Positions 51,315 through 60,537 of a stretch of 64,000 nucleotides of DNA are shown piece after piece. This DNA is from an uncultured Pluralibacter sp. GTDB lineage: Bacteria > Pseudomonadota > Gammaproteobacteria > Enterobacterales > Enterobacteriaceae. Position 1 is the first letter of the stretch. Each line of letters begins with the position of its first letter. The translations under genes and the position numbers were made by a program. The notes under the pieces were generated by a model. The model did not search any database. It was not told the origin of the DNA and saw only the letters and a program-made list of their open reading frames with translations. Where the stretch lies: the NCBI RefSeq assembly GCF_913775985.1, contig NZ_CAJYMB010000150.1, positions 124,001 through 188,000 on the forward strand, read 5' to 3'.

Positions 51315-53654
51315 ATGGAAGAACTGACCTCGTTCCGCTTAAAAAGAAGAACCCTACTTAAAGGGTTCGGCATCATCGGCCTGACCTCCCTCGTATCCGG
51401 ATTTTCAGCGCTGCGTACCGCCAACGGTGAAGCGCTGCCGCGCGTGCGTTTAAAGCTGTCTGACTATAAAACCTTTCGCTCAACCTGTGCGATGGAGTGT
51501 CTGCACTGCAACTTGACCGCCTACGTCTGGCAGGACACCTTGATGAAAATTGAAGCCAGCAAGGATTTCAACGTTAAGTGCTGCCTGCGCGGCATTAGCC
51601 GAACCCGCTGGGTGTATCACAAAGAGCGCCTTACTACGCCGCTGCTGCGGGTAGGGGAGAAAGGGAAGGGCGAGTTCAAGCCTATCAGCTGGAATGCCGC
51701 GCTGGATCTGATCGAGGCCAATATTCGCCAAACCCTCGATACCGTGGGCAACCAGGGGCTGTTCCTCACCACCCACGCCGGAAATATGGATTCCATCAAG
51801 AACGATATGGGCAAGGCGTTTTTTGATTATCTGGGAGGCGCAACTAAGCCGGTGGGCTCCCTGTGCTGCTCAGCGGTTACGGCCGCCATGATGCCGATGC
51901 TGGGCATGCGCTATGCGGATACCCGGGATACTATCGCCGACAGCCGCTACATCCTGTGCTGGGGAAACAATCCGGCAGTCACGATGCAGGCCTATTTTAA
52001 GAATTACATTCAGGCCCAGAAGAACGGTGCGCGGATTGTGGTTATCGATCCGCGGTTTAGCGAAACGGCGGCAAAAGCGGACGAGTGGATACCCATTGTG
52101 CCGGGTACCGATATCGCCCTTGCGCTTGGAATGATCAAAATTCTTATTGAAGAAAATCGCTTTGACGGCGATTTCCTGCGCGCGCATACCGGCGCCGGGT
52201 GGTTGGTGGGCGCGGATGAACATCTTCTGCGGGAAGATGAAGGCGATGCAGACAGCTATCTGGTATTCGATACCCGCACGCAAAGCCTGCGCCGCCACGA
52301 TGCCCCCGGCGTGGTGCCGGCCCTGCTGGCATCGGAGCTGCCCGAAGAAAGTCCCTTTACTACCGTGCTGGAGCAGGTTTACCAGCAGGCGAAGCCGTGG
52401 AGCGCAGAACGGGTCAGCGAAGAGACGCATATCCCACCGCAGACCGTACTGCGCCTGGCCCGGGATTACGGCACTACCGCACCGGCAATGATTATCCAGA
52501 ATATGTCCGGCGCCCAGCGCACGGAGTTCGGAACCTACGTTGCCGCCAGCCAGTTCTATCTGGCGCTGATTACCGGCAATATCGGCAAGCGCGGGGCGGG
52601 GGTTTGCGATGCGGGCGGCGCGCGGCAAATGGCCAAATTCTCACCGATTATCCCTCCTGCTCCCAACGTGCAGAATATTACACCCATCCCCATTTCCAAA
52701 ATTGGCGAGTGGGTCGCCGAGAGCAAGCCTCACCCGATCAAGTTCTGGTGGAACATGACCATGGGCGCGATGACCCAGATCCCCAATACCAACAAAGTGC
52801 GCGAGGCGTTTAAGAAGGTGCCCTTTGTTGTGGTCGCCGATAACCTGATGACGTCCTCGGCCCTGTACGCCGATCTGGTCCTGCCGGTCACCACTATATT
52901 TGAAGATGTCAGCCTGATGGCGGGCGTGCGCAGCCACTACGTTCAATTAATGGAAAAAGCCGTGGAGCCGCCCGGCGAAGCGAAGCCGGATTACTGGATT
53001 TTTGCGCGCCTGGCCGAGCGCTTCGGCTTTGGCGAAGTCTTTAACCAGCCTATCGAACACTATATTGACGCCTGCCTTAAAGGATCGGGAATTACCCGGG
53101 AAATGCTGGCTAAAGGACCGGTGCGGCCAGCAGAGGGAGACTGGATCCCGTTCAGGGACGGCAATTTCAAAACGGCTACCGGCAAGGCTCATCTTTTTGT
53201 GGAAGCGTGGCAGAATAAAGGTTTTATGCCCGTCGTGACGTGGAAGCAGGTCAAAGAGTCGGTAAAAGGCTCCCCCGAGCTTGCGGCGCGCTATCCGCTG
53301 ATGGCAGTCCAGCGCAAGCTGGCGCGCAGCGTACATTCCAGCCACGGTATGAATGAATGGATACTTGAAGTCCAGCGCAATAAGCCGAACGTGATGCTGC
53401 ATCCTGAGGATGCGCGCAGGCGCGGCATAACGCACGGTGAGTGGGTGATTGTTTTTAACCACCGCGGCGAGCACCGCGCGCTGGCCGACGTTACCACGCA
53501 TATTAAGCAGGGCGTTGTCAGCCTGGACAACGGCTGGTGGGAGCAGCAGGGCGGCAGCAGCAGTCACGTCACTAACGACCACAGCGAAGCGCTGGGCGCG
53601 GGACACTGCTGTAACAGCACCCTGGTAGACGTCAGAAGGGAGGCGCAAGCATGA
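51315..53654 (+). CDS. Molybdopterin oxidoreductase catalytic subunit, DmsA-like
   Basis: A 779-residue exported enzyme. The twin-arginine signal is FRLKRRTLLKGFGIIG (R11-R12). The mature N terminus has a [4Fe-4S] cysteine set, C58-x3-C62-x2-C65 and C89 or C90 in KCCLRGISRTRWVYH, followed by the DmsA-like LTTPLLRVGEKGKGEFKPISWNAALD. ILCWGNNPAVT, VVIDPRFSETAAKADEWIPIVPGTDIALALGM and the C-terminal dinucleotide-binding region are typical of the bis-MGD family. GSLCCSA (181-187) occupies the place of the molybdenum ligand, suggesting cysteine. It overlaps the next gene by 4 bp. A DMSO-like, sulfur or arsenic oxyanion substrate is possible. Confidence 0.85.
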   Translation: MEELTSFRLKRRTLLKGFGIIGLTSLVSGFSALRTANGEALPRVRLKLSDYKTFRSTCAMECLHCNLTAYVWQDTLMKIEASKDFNVKCCLRGISRTRWVYHKERLTTPLLRVGEKGKGEFKPISWNAALDLIEANIRQTLDTVGNQGLFLTTHAGNMDSIKNDMGKAFFDYLGGATKPVGSLCCSAVTAAMMPMLGMRYADTRDTIADSRYILCWGNNPAVTMQAYFKNYIQAQKNGARIVVIDPRFSETAAKADEWIPIVPGTDIALALGMIKILIEENRFDGDFLRAHTGAGWLVGADEHLLREDEGDADSYLVFDTRTQSLRRHDAPGVVPALLASELPEESPFTTVLEQVYQQAKPWSAERVSEETHIPPQTVLRLARDYGTTAPAMIIQNMSGAQRTEFGTYVAASQFYLALITGNIGKRGAGVCDAGGARQMAKFSPIIPPAPNVQNITPIPISKIGEWVAESKPHPIKFWWNMTMGAMTQIPNTNKVREAFKKVPFVVVADNLMTSSALYADLVLPVTTIFEDVSLMAGVRSHYVQLMEKAVEPPGEAKPDYWIFARLAERFGFGEVFNQPIEHYIDACLKGSGITREMLAKGPVRPAEGDWIPFRDGNFKTATGKAHLFVEAWQNKGFMPVVTWKQVKESVKGSPELAARYPLMAVQRKLARSVHSSHGMNEWILEVQRNKPNVMLHPEDARRRGITHGEWVIVFNHRGEHRALADVTTHIKQGVVSLDNGWWEQQGGSSSHVTNDHSEALGAGHCCNSTLVDVRREAQA

Positions 53655-54199
53655 CGAAACAATACGGATTTCTTATTAACATCGAAAATTGCTACGGCTG
53701 CAAAACCTGCAGCATGGCCTGTAAATCTGAAAACAGGACTGCGCCCGGGGTGCTGTGGCGGCGGGTTCGCGAATTTAATTCCGACATGCCGAATACCCAG
53801 GGATTTATTTCGATGTCCTGCAACCACTGCGACGATCCGCAGTGCATGAAAGTGTGCCCGGCGGATACCTACCACAAGCGGGCCGACGGGATTGTGGTTC
53901 AGGATCACGAACGCTGCATTGGCTGCCGGATGTGCATTATGGCCTGTCCTTACAACGCACCGGTATTCGATCCGCAGGAGGGTAAAACCAGCAAATGCAA
54001 TATGTGCGCGGAGAGGCTTGATGAAGGATTGCAGCCGCGCTGCGTCGAATCATGCCCGGGGGGCGTGCTGCGCTTTGGTGATATCAATGACTTGCGCGCT
54101 GAGCATCAGACCGACTGGACGCTGGTTGAAAAGCGGTATCACATGCCGGACCACCGCATCAGTGGGCCAAATGTGGTTATTATCCCGGCAAAGGAGTAG
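53651..54199 (+). CDS. DmsB-like iron-sulfur electron-transfer subunit
   Basis: A 182-residue ferredoxin subunit with four complete cysteine quartets: C14/17/20/24, C57/60/65/69, C89/92/95/99 and C116/119/131/135, predicted to carry four [4Fe-4S] clusters. MTKQYGFLINIENCYGCKTC and CIGCRMCIMACPYNAPVFD are typical of the DmsB/NrfC/PhsB group. It has no signal peptide, as expected for a partner that hitches through Tat with the catalytic subunit. It is shorter than E. coli DmsB (205). It passes electrons from the membrane anchor to the molybdenum subunit. Confidence 0.92.
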   Translation: MTKQYGFLINIENCYGCKTCSMACKSENRTAPGVLWRRVREFNSDMPNTQGFISMSCNHCDDPQCMKVCPADTYHKRADGIVVQDHERCIGCRMCIMACPYNAPVFDPQEGKTSKCNMCAERLDEGLQPRCVESCPGGVLRFGDINDLRAEHQTDWTLVEKRYHMPDHRISGPNVVIIPAKE

Positions 54200-54203
54200 C
54201 AAA

Positions 54204-54992
54204 ATGAATATGGAAATTTATGAAATGCCGCTGGTTTTTTTTACTGTGATCGCCCAGTGGGGGATTGGCGGCATTCTGGCATTTACGCTCTGCCAGCACC
54301 GTTTTGATAATCGCTGGCAGCGGCGCATTGCGCTGGGGCTGTGGATCATTACTGCCGCAGGTTCAGCGGCCTCACTGGCGCATCTTGGCTCTCCCGGCGG
54401 CGCCTACCGTGCGGTGTACGGCCTGGGCCATTCGTGGCTGAGCCGCGAGGTGCTGGCCTTCGGCGCGCTGAATGCGCTGTCAACGCTGTGGCTGCTCAGC
54501 GTCTGGCGAAAGCCCGCGCTGATGCACCTGGCGGGCTTCTGCTGCAGCGCAGCGGGCGCGGTTGCGATCCTGGTCAGCGTGCAGGTCTATGCCCAGATGA
54601 ACCTGCACCCGCTCTGGCAGTTTGGCGTAACGGCGCCGGCGTTTTTAGGCTGCGCGCTTTTGACCGGTTTTGCTTCAGTTTGCGTTCTGCTTAACACCGT
54701 CGGGCAAAAGCAGCCTGCTTTACTGGTAGCCGGCTGGCTGCTGGGGCTCATTCTGATTTTCCTGTCACTTTTCTGGCGTTACCAGCTGCCGGGGGCGGAC
54801 AGTGAAAGCGCTTTACTGTGGTGGCAGGTGGCGGCGAGCCTGATTGCGGGCTTGGCTGGCCTGGCATGGCTGCGGGCCAAACCCCGGCCAGTGCTGGCCG
54901 GGGGCCTGCTTATCGCGCTGATCCTCGTCGGAGAGCTGGCGGGCAGAATGCTGTTCTACGGTAACGTCATGGGCGGCGCGCCCTGGTTTTAA
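54204..54992 (+). CDS. DmsC-like membrane anchor subunit
   Basis: A 262-residue integral membrane protein with about eight hydrophobic spans, starting MNMEIYEMPLVFFTVIAQWGIGG, as in DmsC. SLAHLGSPGGAYRAVYGLGHSWLSREVLAFG and GELAGRMLFYGN are DmsC-family blocks that hold the quinol site. It would oxidise menaquinol and feed the iron-sulfur subunit. AAGGAG precedes the ATG, 4 bp after the previous stop. Its stop codon abuts the stop of yajL (TAA-CTA). No Tat chaperone gene (DmsD-like) is present in the cluster. Confidence 0.88.
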   Translation: MNMEIYEMPLVFFTVIAQWGIGGILAFTLCQHRFDNRWQRRIALGLWIITAAGSAASLAHLGSPGGAYRAVYGLGHSWLSREVLAFGALNALSTLWLLSVWRKPALMHLAGFCCSAAGAVAILVSVQVYAQMNLHPLWQFGVTAPAFLGCALLTGFASVCVLLNTVGQKQPALLVAGWLLGLILIFLSLFWRYQLPGADSESALLWWQVAASLIAGLAGLAWLRAKPRPVLAGGLLIALILVGELAGRMLFYGNVMGGAPWF

Positions 54993-55583
54993 CTAGCCGT
55001 AGTAGTTATAAATCCCGGCGGCCAGCACCAGCTGAGAGGCAACCTCGTGGGCTTTTTCACGACCGACCAGCAGGTCGATAATTTTCAGCCCGAAGTCGAT
55101 GCTGGTGCCCGGCCCCTGGCTGGTGAGCAGGTTAACCCGCGGGTCCCACACCACGCGCTTGTCCATCCACTGCTCTGGCGGGATAGTCTCTTTCAGACCG
55201 GGAAAGCCGGTCATGTTGCCGATAGGGAAGATATCGTGCGGCACCAGCACTGTGCCGGCGGCGGCGCAGATGGCGGCAACGATCCGGCCCGAGCGGTGGA
55301 ACTGTTTGACGGTTTCCACCAGCAGCGGGCTGTCGCGAAAGCAGCGCGCGCCGTCCAGCCCGCCGGGAAGGACGATGATGTCGAAGTCACCGTCGGCAAC
55401 CTGCACCAGTGGCGCATCTGCCAGCAGCTTAACGCCGCGTGAACAGGTGATAACCCGCTCGCCGTCGCTCGCCACGCTGGCGGTAGTGACGCTAATACCG
55501 CCGCGTACCAGCAGATCGATAGTGGTAACCGTTTCGGTCTCTTCACTGCCAGGGGCGAGACACACCAGCGCTGATGCGCTCAT
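54993..55583 (-). CDS. yajL: YajL, DJ-1/PfpI family protein deglycase/chaperone
   Basis: A cytoplasmic DJ-1 homologue with oxidative-stress chaperone and proposed deglycase activity. The ATG at 55583 with AAGGAG seven bases upstream gives 196 residues, as in E. coli; another ATG two codons earlier overlaps that site. The nucleophile elbow holds C106 in [13 protein letters not shown], with the acidic partner in [13 protein letters not shown]. In E. coli it follows thiI; here a 5.3-kb accessory block separates them. Its start lies 41 bp inside panE. Confidence 0.95.
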   Translation of the reverse strand: MSASALVCLAPGSEETETVTTIDLLVRGGISVTTASVASDGERVITCSRGVKLLADAPLVQVADGDFDIIVLPGGLDGARCFRDSPLLVETVKQFHRSGRIVAAICAAAGTVLVPHDIFPIGNMTGFPGLKETIPPEQWMDKRVVWDPRVNLLTSQGPGTSIDFGLKIIDLLVGREKAHEVASQLVLAAGIYNYYG

Positions 55584-56457
55584 ACTCATTCTCCTTATTT
55601 TTAATCAGCTCATACAGGCGAGCATTTTCAGGCACGCTGATACCGTGCGCCCGGGCGCGTTTTATCAGGTAGCCGTTAATATAGTCGGCTTCGGTATGGC
55701 GCATGGCGCGCACATCCTGCAGCATCGAGGATATGTTGGCCGCGGTGGATTCGATAATTTCGCTTACGTAGCTCAGCAGATCTTCCGGCGATGAGTGATA
55801 GCCTTCGCGCTGCATGACCGCTGCAACTTCCTGGCAGATAAGCTCAATCTGCTCTGGGTAGTAGCGGATATCGCCGTTTGGGCAGTTATAGAGGGCGGTA
55901 AGCGGGTTAATTACGCAGTTTGCCGCCAGCTTCCGCCAGCTGGCGGCGCCCATATTATTGTGCCAGGCCACATCGGGCAGCGCCGCATGCAGGATATCGG
56001 CAAGCCAGCTGTAGTCTTCGCTGACGGGACGGGCAGGGCCAATGTGGGTGGTGCCGTTGGCTACGTGGATAATGAGATTGCCATCGCGTCGGGCGGCTTG
56101 AGTAGTCATCCCCATCAGCAGCGGCTGCCTGAGCGCCTTAAGCTCGTCCAGCGTGCCCATGCCGTTATGCAGCAGCACGATTGGGCTGCCGACAGGCATT
56201 TGAGCCGCCAGCTGTTTTACGGCAGTGGAAACCTGCCAGGCTTTCAAAGTAACCAGCAGCAGATCGCTTTGGGCTAAAAATTCGGGATCGTTAGTGGTCA
56301 GCAGCTCGTTGAAGACGCTGCCGTCGATGTCCTGTAGGTTGACGCTGCACCAGGGCTGGGGGACGCGAAGCCAGCCCTGCACCTCGTGTCCCTGTCGGTA
56401 GAGCGCTGTCAGCCATAATTGTCCAAGAGCGCCACATCCAAGCACGGTAATTTTCAT
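55543..56457 (-). CDS. panE: 2-dehydropantoate 2-reductase
   Basis: The NADPH-dependent step that makes pantoate for coenzyme A. 304 residues. The nucleotide-binding motif is [19 protein letters not shown], followed by [19 protein letters not shown] and the catalytic-lysine region [22 protein letters not shown]. In length it matches E. coli PanE (303). It overlaps the following yajL gene, so the pair is one transcription unit. Confidence 0.96.
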   Translation of the reverse strand: MKITVLGCGALGQLWLTALYRQGHEVQGWLRVPQPWCSVNLQDIDGSVFNELLTTNDPEFLAQSDLLLVTLKAWQVSTAVKQLAAQMPVGSPIVLLHNGMGTLDELKALRQPLLMGMTTQAARRDGNLIIHVANGTTHIGPARPVSEDYSWLADILHAALPDVAWHNNMGAASWRKLAANCVINPLTALYNCPNGDIRYYPEQIELICQEVAAVMQREGYHSSPEDLLSYVSEIIESTAANISSMLQDVRAMRHTEADYINGYLIKRARAHGISVPENARLYELIKNKENEYERISAGVSRPWQ

Positions 56458-56598
56458 TGGTTGTCTCCACCTGCTACGGGTTGGGCGTTTTAACTCATTA
56501 TAGCCCCGACAGGCCAGTGTCCGTTAAGGGATAACGGGTTGTGTTCTTTGCCGTGGGCGGTATTATGCATCGCAACAAAAGAAGAGGGAGAATAAATC

Positions 56599-57090
56599 AT
56601 GCCATCTTTCGATATCGTCTCAGAAGTCGATCTCCAGGAAGCAAAAAACGCCGTCGATAACGCGGCCCGCGAAGTGGAGTCCCGCTTTGATTTTCGCGGC
56701 GTAGAGGCGCTCATTGAGCTCAATGAGAAAAACGAAACGATTAAAGTGCTGAGCGAGTCAGACTTTCAGGTCAACCAGCTGCTGGATATACTGCGCGCCA
56801 AGCTGCTCAAGCGCGGCATCGAAGGTAGCTCAATCGAGGTGCCGGAAGAGTTCGTACACAGCGGCAAAACCTGGTTTGTGGAAGCCAAACTCAAAACCGG
56901 GATTGAAAGCAGCGTACAGAAGAAAATCGTGAAGCTGATTAAAGACAGCAAGGCCAAAGTTCAGGCCCAGATTCAGGGCGAAGAAATTCGCGTTACCGGT
57001 AAATCCCGCGACGATTTGCAGGCGGTAATGGCGCTGGTGCGCGGCGGCAATCTGGGTCAGCCTTTCCAGTTTAAAAACTTCCGCGACTAG
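56599..57090 (+). CDS. yajQ: YajQ, nucleotide-binding protein (UPF0234)
   Basis: A 163-residue soluble protein with two ferredoxin-like halves. [40 protein letters not shown] and the C-terminal [25 protein letters not shown] are the family signatures. Homologues bind cyclic di-GMP or nucleic acid. GAGGGAG lies upstream of the ATG. Monocistronic, divergent from panE. Confidence 0.96.
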   Translation: MPSFDIVSEVDLQEAKNAVDNAAREVESRFDFRGVEALIELNEKNETIKVLSESDFQVNQLLDILRAKLLKRGIEGSSIEVPEEFVHSGKTWFVEAKLKTGIESSVQKKIVKLIKDSKAKVQAQIQGEEIRVTGKSRDDLQAVMALVRGGNLGQPFQFKNFRD

Positions 57091-57115
57091 GTCTTTACGC
57101 TTTCAGGATGAGTGA

Positions 57116-57143
57116 CGCGGGGCGGTGGCAACATCGCCCCGCG
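57116..57143 (+). terminator. Hairpin after yajQ
   Basis: CGCGGGGCG and CGCCCCGCG form a perfect 9-bp stem with a 10-nt loop. It lacks a T-run, so it may be a weak or Rho-assisted terminator. Confidence 0.4.
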
Positions 57144-57200
57144 CTGTTACTGCGCCGCGAATCATTACTCCGGCGTGGGTGTGAAAAAGGATTTTCAACA

Positions 57201-57797
57201 ATGCTCACATTTGTCTTCATCTGTGCGCCGCTGCTGTTCGTACCCGGTCCGACCAACACGCTTTTATTCAGTGCCGGCATGCTGCAGGGCTATCGCGGCG
57301 CGGTCGGGCTGGTACTGGCCGGCCTGGGCGGCTATGGGCTGGCGATTCTGGCATGGTCGCTTCTGTACGATCTCCTTGCGGGCTCTTTTACGGCGTCGGC
57401 GCTGATAAAAATCGGCTGTGCGGTGTATCTGTTTCGCCTTGCTGCGGGCATGTGGAAGACCGCATGGCGTTCGCAGGAGAATGCGAAATTCATCGGTCCC
57501 GGCATGCTTTTCTCCTCAACCCTGCTTAATCCGAAAGGGTTTATCCTCGCTTCCGCTATTTTTCCGCACGGCTGGTACCGTGAATGGGGCAGTGCTATCG
57601 GGCATCTGCTGCCGTTTAGCGCAGGGCTGCTGGCGGCATCTGCGATGTGGATAGCCGTCGGAGTTTTTGTGAATCGGCGGGCGAAGGGGTTATCGCAGAG
57701 CGCGCTGGCGGGACGCTTCCCGGCTATGGTGCTGGGGCTTTTCGCGCTCTATATGCTTTATAGCGGCGTGAAGGATTTTCCCGCCGCGTTCGCCTGA
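57201..57797 (+). CDS. LysE/RhtB-family exporter
   Basis: A 198-residue, roughly six-span protein. The first span ends in the family signature PGPTNTLLFSAGMLQGYRGAVGLVLAG; the middle shows IKIGCAVYLFRLAAGMW and LLNPKGFILASAIFP, the conserved motif of LysE-type amino-acid exporters. The substrate is unknown. The ATG with AAGGA nine bases upstream is preferred; an earlier in-frame start lacks family similarity. It is not between yajQ and yajR in E. coli, as I recall, so it is an accessory insertion. It ends 2 bp before the convergent yajR. Confidence 0.87.
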   Translation: MLTFVFICAPLLFVPGPTNTLLFSAGMLQGYRGAVGLVLAGLGGYGLAILAWSLLYDLLAGSFTASALIKIGCAVYLFRLAAGMWKTAWRSQENAKFIGPGMLFSSTLLNPKGFILASAIFPHGWYREWGSAIGHLLPFSAGLLAASAMWIAVGVFVNRRAKGLSQSALAGRFPAMVLGLFALYMLYSGVKDFPAAFA

Positions 57798-57799
57798 GA

Positions 57800-59164
57800 T
57801 TATGCCGGGCGGATTATCTGTTCGACATCAAACCGGTTGGTGACTTTGCTGTCAATTTTGACGTAGGCGGACCGCTCGCCGGCGATCACCAGCGCATCCT
57901 TGACCCCCTCTTTTGCCAGCAGGCGCTGCCTGAGGGTTTCATCGGCGTCAACGTCATCCGGGATAGTGATACGCAGGCTGCTAACGTAGGGCGGTTCCTG
58001 CATCGTCATCGCTACCAGCAGCCAGACGGTGGCCAGCAGGGCGCCCATCAGAAATACCGTCTGCGAATCAAAGAAGCCGTCAAGCCAGCCGCCGAGGGAG
58101 CCGCCGATCGCCACCCCCAGAAACTGGCTGGTGGAGTAAATGCCCATGGCGGTGCCTTTGTAGCCTGCCGGCGCCTCTTTACTGATAAGCGAGGGCAGTA
58201 GCGCCTCCATCAGGTTAAAGGCGAGGAAGAATAGCTGGACGCCGATAATCAGCTCGCGCAGGTGAGGGCCGGATCCCCACAGGACAATTTCGGCAATCAG
58301 CAGAATGGCGATACAGCCCAGGAAAACCCGCTTCATCCTCCGCTTAACTTCCGCGTAGATAATCAGCGGCAGGACCGCGACAAATGAGATAACCATGGTG
58401 ACCAGATACACTTTCCAGTGATCGGCGGCCTTCATGCCGGCGGCCTCAAGCTGGCCCGGCAGGGCAACAAAAGTCGACATCAGCATGATGTGCAGGCACA
58501 TGATGCCGAAGTTGAGCTTTAACAGCGCGGGCGCCATCAGCACTTTGCTAAAGCAGCCCTTTACCATGCCGGATTCACGGTTGAGCACGTGATTTTTGCT
58601 GTCCGGTACTACCCAAAGGGTAAGCAGAATGCCGAGCGTGGCAAGTCCGGCAATCATCCAGAACAGCGCGTGCAGCCCGAGCCGGTGGGTCACAATCGGG
58701 CCGAGCACCATGGCGATGGCGAAGGTAATGCCGAAGCTGATGCCGATAAAGGCCATCGCTTTGGTGCGATTTTGCTCGCGGGTAAGGTCGGAAAGTAGCG
58801 CCATGACTGCCGCGGCGATAGCGCCGGAGCCCTGCAGGGCGCGCCCGAGAATAATGCCCCAGATAGAGTCAGAGAGTGCGGCAATAACGCTGCCGATGAC
58901 GAATACCAGCAATCCACCGACAATTAGGGGTTTGCGGCCAATCCGGTCTGAAAGTAAACCAAAAGGGATCTGGAAAATGGCCTGCGCCAGACCATAAATA
59001 CCGATTGCCAGGCCGATAAGCGCTTCGCTGGCGCCCTGCAGCGCCATTCCGTATGTGGTCAGAACGGGCAGAACCATAAACATGCCCAGCATACGCAGGG
59101 AGAAAACCGTCCCCAGACCCCAGGTGGCGCGGAGCTCGCCCGGCGTCATTTTAAAATCGTTCAT
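57800..59164 (-). CDS. yajR: YajR MFS transporter with C-terminal YAM domain
   Basis: 454 residues, as in E. coli YajR. Twelve spans carry motif A ([17 protein letters not shown]) and VMALLSDLTREQNRTKAMAFIG. A ferredoxin-like cytoplasmic YAM domain follows (about residues 390-454, RITIPDDVDADETLRQRLLAKEGVKDALV...VTNRFDVEQIIR). The substrate is unknown. The ATG at 59164 is spaced five bases from GAGG; a GTG two codons earlier is too close to it. Confidence 0.95.
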   Translation of the reverse strand: MNDFKMTPGELRATWGLGTVFSLRMLGMFMVLPVLTTYGMALQGASEALIGLAIGIYGLAQAIFQIPFGLLSDRIGRKPLIVGGLLVFVIGSVIAALSDSIWGIILGRALQGSGAIAAAVMALLSDLTREQNRTKAMAFIGISFGITFAIAMVLGPIVTHRLGLHALFWMIAGLATLGILLTLWVVPDSKNHVLNRESGMVKGCFSKVLMAPALLKLNFGIMCLHIMLMSTFVALPGQLEAAGMKAADHWKVYLVTMVISFVAVLPLIIYAEVKRRMKRVFLGCIAILLIAEIVLWGSGPHLRELIIGVQLFFLAFNLMEALLPSLISKEAPAGYKGTAMGIYSTSQFLGVAIGGSLGGWLDGFFDSQTVFLMGALLATVWLLVAMTMQEPPYVSSLRITIPDDVDADETLRQRLLAKEGVKDALVIAGERSAYVKIDSKVTNRFDVEQIIRPA

Positions 59165-59270
59165 TTCCACCTCAGATTAAAAGCCGCGTACAGTGTAAAG
59201 GCGGGGAAGGGCGGGGTAAATACGAGGTTATTTAGCAAATATTACAACCTGATAGGACGAGACGTACGAA

Positions 59271-59297
59271 TAAAAAAGGGTGCCGAAGCACCCTTTT
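59271..59297 (-). terminator. Terminator of the cyoABCDE operon
   Basis: On the minus strand AAAAGGGTGC-TTCG-GCACCC-TTTTTT is a textbook terminator with a UUCG tetraloop, 15 nt after the cyoE stop. Confidence 0.93.
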
Positions 59298-59311
59298 CAC
59301 CGCCTGGAATG

Positions 59312-60199
59312 TTACCAGATGGCAGCCATCAGATTATGTGAATCCGGCACCATAAAATCGACAGACATCATCACCGAGAGCGAGGTTATCGCGACGATGG
59401 AAAAGACGAACAGCTTGCGCGCCCAGACTTTGTCATCTTCAACTTTATAACCGCGCAGCGCCATGCCGAGCCACCAGACGCTCACTGCCGCGGCAACCGC
59501 TAGATATTTGTATCCGGCATAGCCGCCCAGAGAGAGCATCAGCGTCGCAACGGCGAAGGCGATGATGTAGAGCGTGATGTGGTTTTTGGCGACGGAAATG
59601 CCCTTAACGACCGGCAGAACCGGAATGTTTGCCGCCTGATAATCCTTAAAGCGGAAAATCGCGATGGCGTAGGAGTGGGGCATCTGCCACAGGCTGAAAA
59701 TCGCCAGCAGAATAGCCGCACCGCTGTCAAACTCGTTAGTGACCGCGCAGTAGCCAATCACCGGCGGCGCTGCGCCGGAGAGTGAGCCAATGAGCGTCCC
59801 GTAGACTGAATGGCGCTTCATGTAGAGGCTGTAAACCCCGACATAAACCACGAAGCCCATCACGCTGAGCCAGCAGGCCAGCGGATTTGCGCCAAACCAC
59901 AGCAGCATGAAGCCAGCAATACCCAGCAAGGTGGCGTACACCAGCGAAACGGATGGGGATATCAGGCCTTTTACCAGCACCCGATTCTTGGTCCGCTCCA
60001 TCTTTTTATCGATGTCCCTGTCGATGAAGTTGTTAAACACGCAGCCAGACGCGACAACCAGCGACACGCCAATCAGAGTGTAAACAAACAGCGGAAAGTC
60101 GATGCTGCCTTTTGAGGCCAGCAGGAAACCGCCCAGCACCGAGATCAGGTTACCGAAGATGATGCCTGGTTTTGTTACTTGCAGGTATTGCTTAAACAT
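59312..60199 (-). CDS. cyoE: Protoheme IX farnesyltransferase CyoE
   Basis: This makes heme O for the bo3 oxidase by transferring a farnesyl group to heme B. The start [20 protein letters not shown] gives 295 residues. The prenyltransferase aspartate motif is in [20 protein letters not shown], and a second DxxxD-like region is [15 protein letters not shown]. It has about nine spans. Last gene of the cyo operon, 11 bp after cyoD. Its prenyl donor comes from IspA, encoded in this window. Confidence 0.97.
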   Translation of the reverse strand: MFKQYLQVTKPGIIFGNLISVLGGFLLASKGSIDFPLFVYTLIGVSLVVASGCVFNNFIDRDIDKKMERTKNRVLVKGLISPSVSLVYATLLGIAGFMLLWFGANPLACWLSVMGFVVYVGVYSLYMKRHSVYGTLIGSLSGAAPPVIGYCAVTNEFDSGAAILLAIFSLWQMPHSYAIAIFRFKDYQAANIPVLPVVKGISVAKNHITLYIIAFAVATLMLSLGGYAGYKYLAVAAAVSVWWLGMALRGYKVEDDKVWARKLFVFSIVAITSLSVMMSVDFMVPDSHNLMAAIW

Positions 60200-60210
60200 A
60201 CACGCCGCTC

Positions 60211-60536
60211 TTATCGAATCATCATGTTGTAGTTGAGGTTCCACATAATCCAGATGGAGCCTATGACCACGATCGCGATGATCAAGACTGTAAAGACGAA
60301 TGCGGTCAGGTTCCATCCCTCATCCGACTTACTGTTCATGTGCAGGAAGCACACCAGATGGACCACAATCTGCACCACCGCGGCGACCAGCACGGTGCCA
60401 ATAAGCGCCGCGTGAGAAGCCGAACCGCTCATCACCATCCCGAACGGAATTGCCGTCAGGATGATCGACAGGATGAAGCCTGTCATGTAGGTTTTTACGC
60501 TGCCGTGGGAAGCGCCATGATCGGTAGAATGACTCA

Positions 60537-60537
<1 letters not shown>
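60211..60537 (-). CDS. cyoD: Cytochrome bo3 oxidase subunit IV
   Basis: A 108-residue, three-span accessory subunit. [24 protein letters not shown] opens the protein and [20 protein letters not shown] is conserved. The ATG overlaps the cyoC stop by one base (TAATG), which implies coupled translation. Length matches E. coli (109). Confidence 0.97.

Noticed and set aside
53892-54203. A longer reading of the DmsC-like gene reaching back into the iron-sulfur gene
   Set aside because: The upstream part overlaps the well-conserved cysteine clusters in another frame; the ATG at 54204 has AAGGAG and the DmsC-type N terminus.
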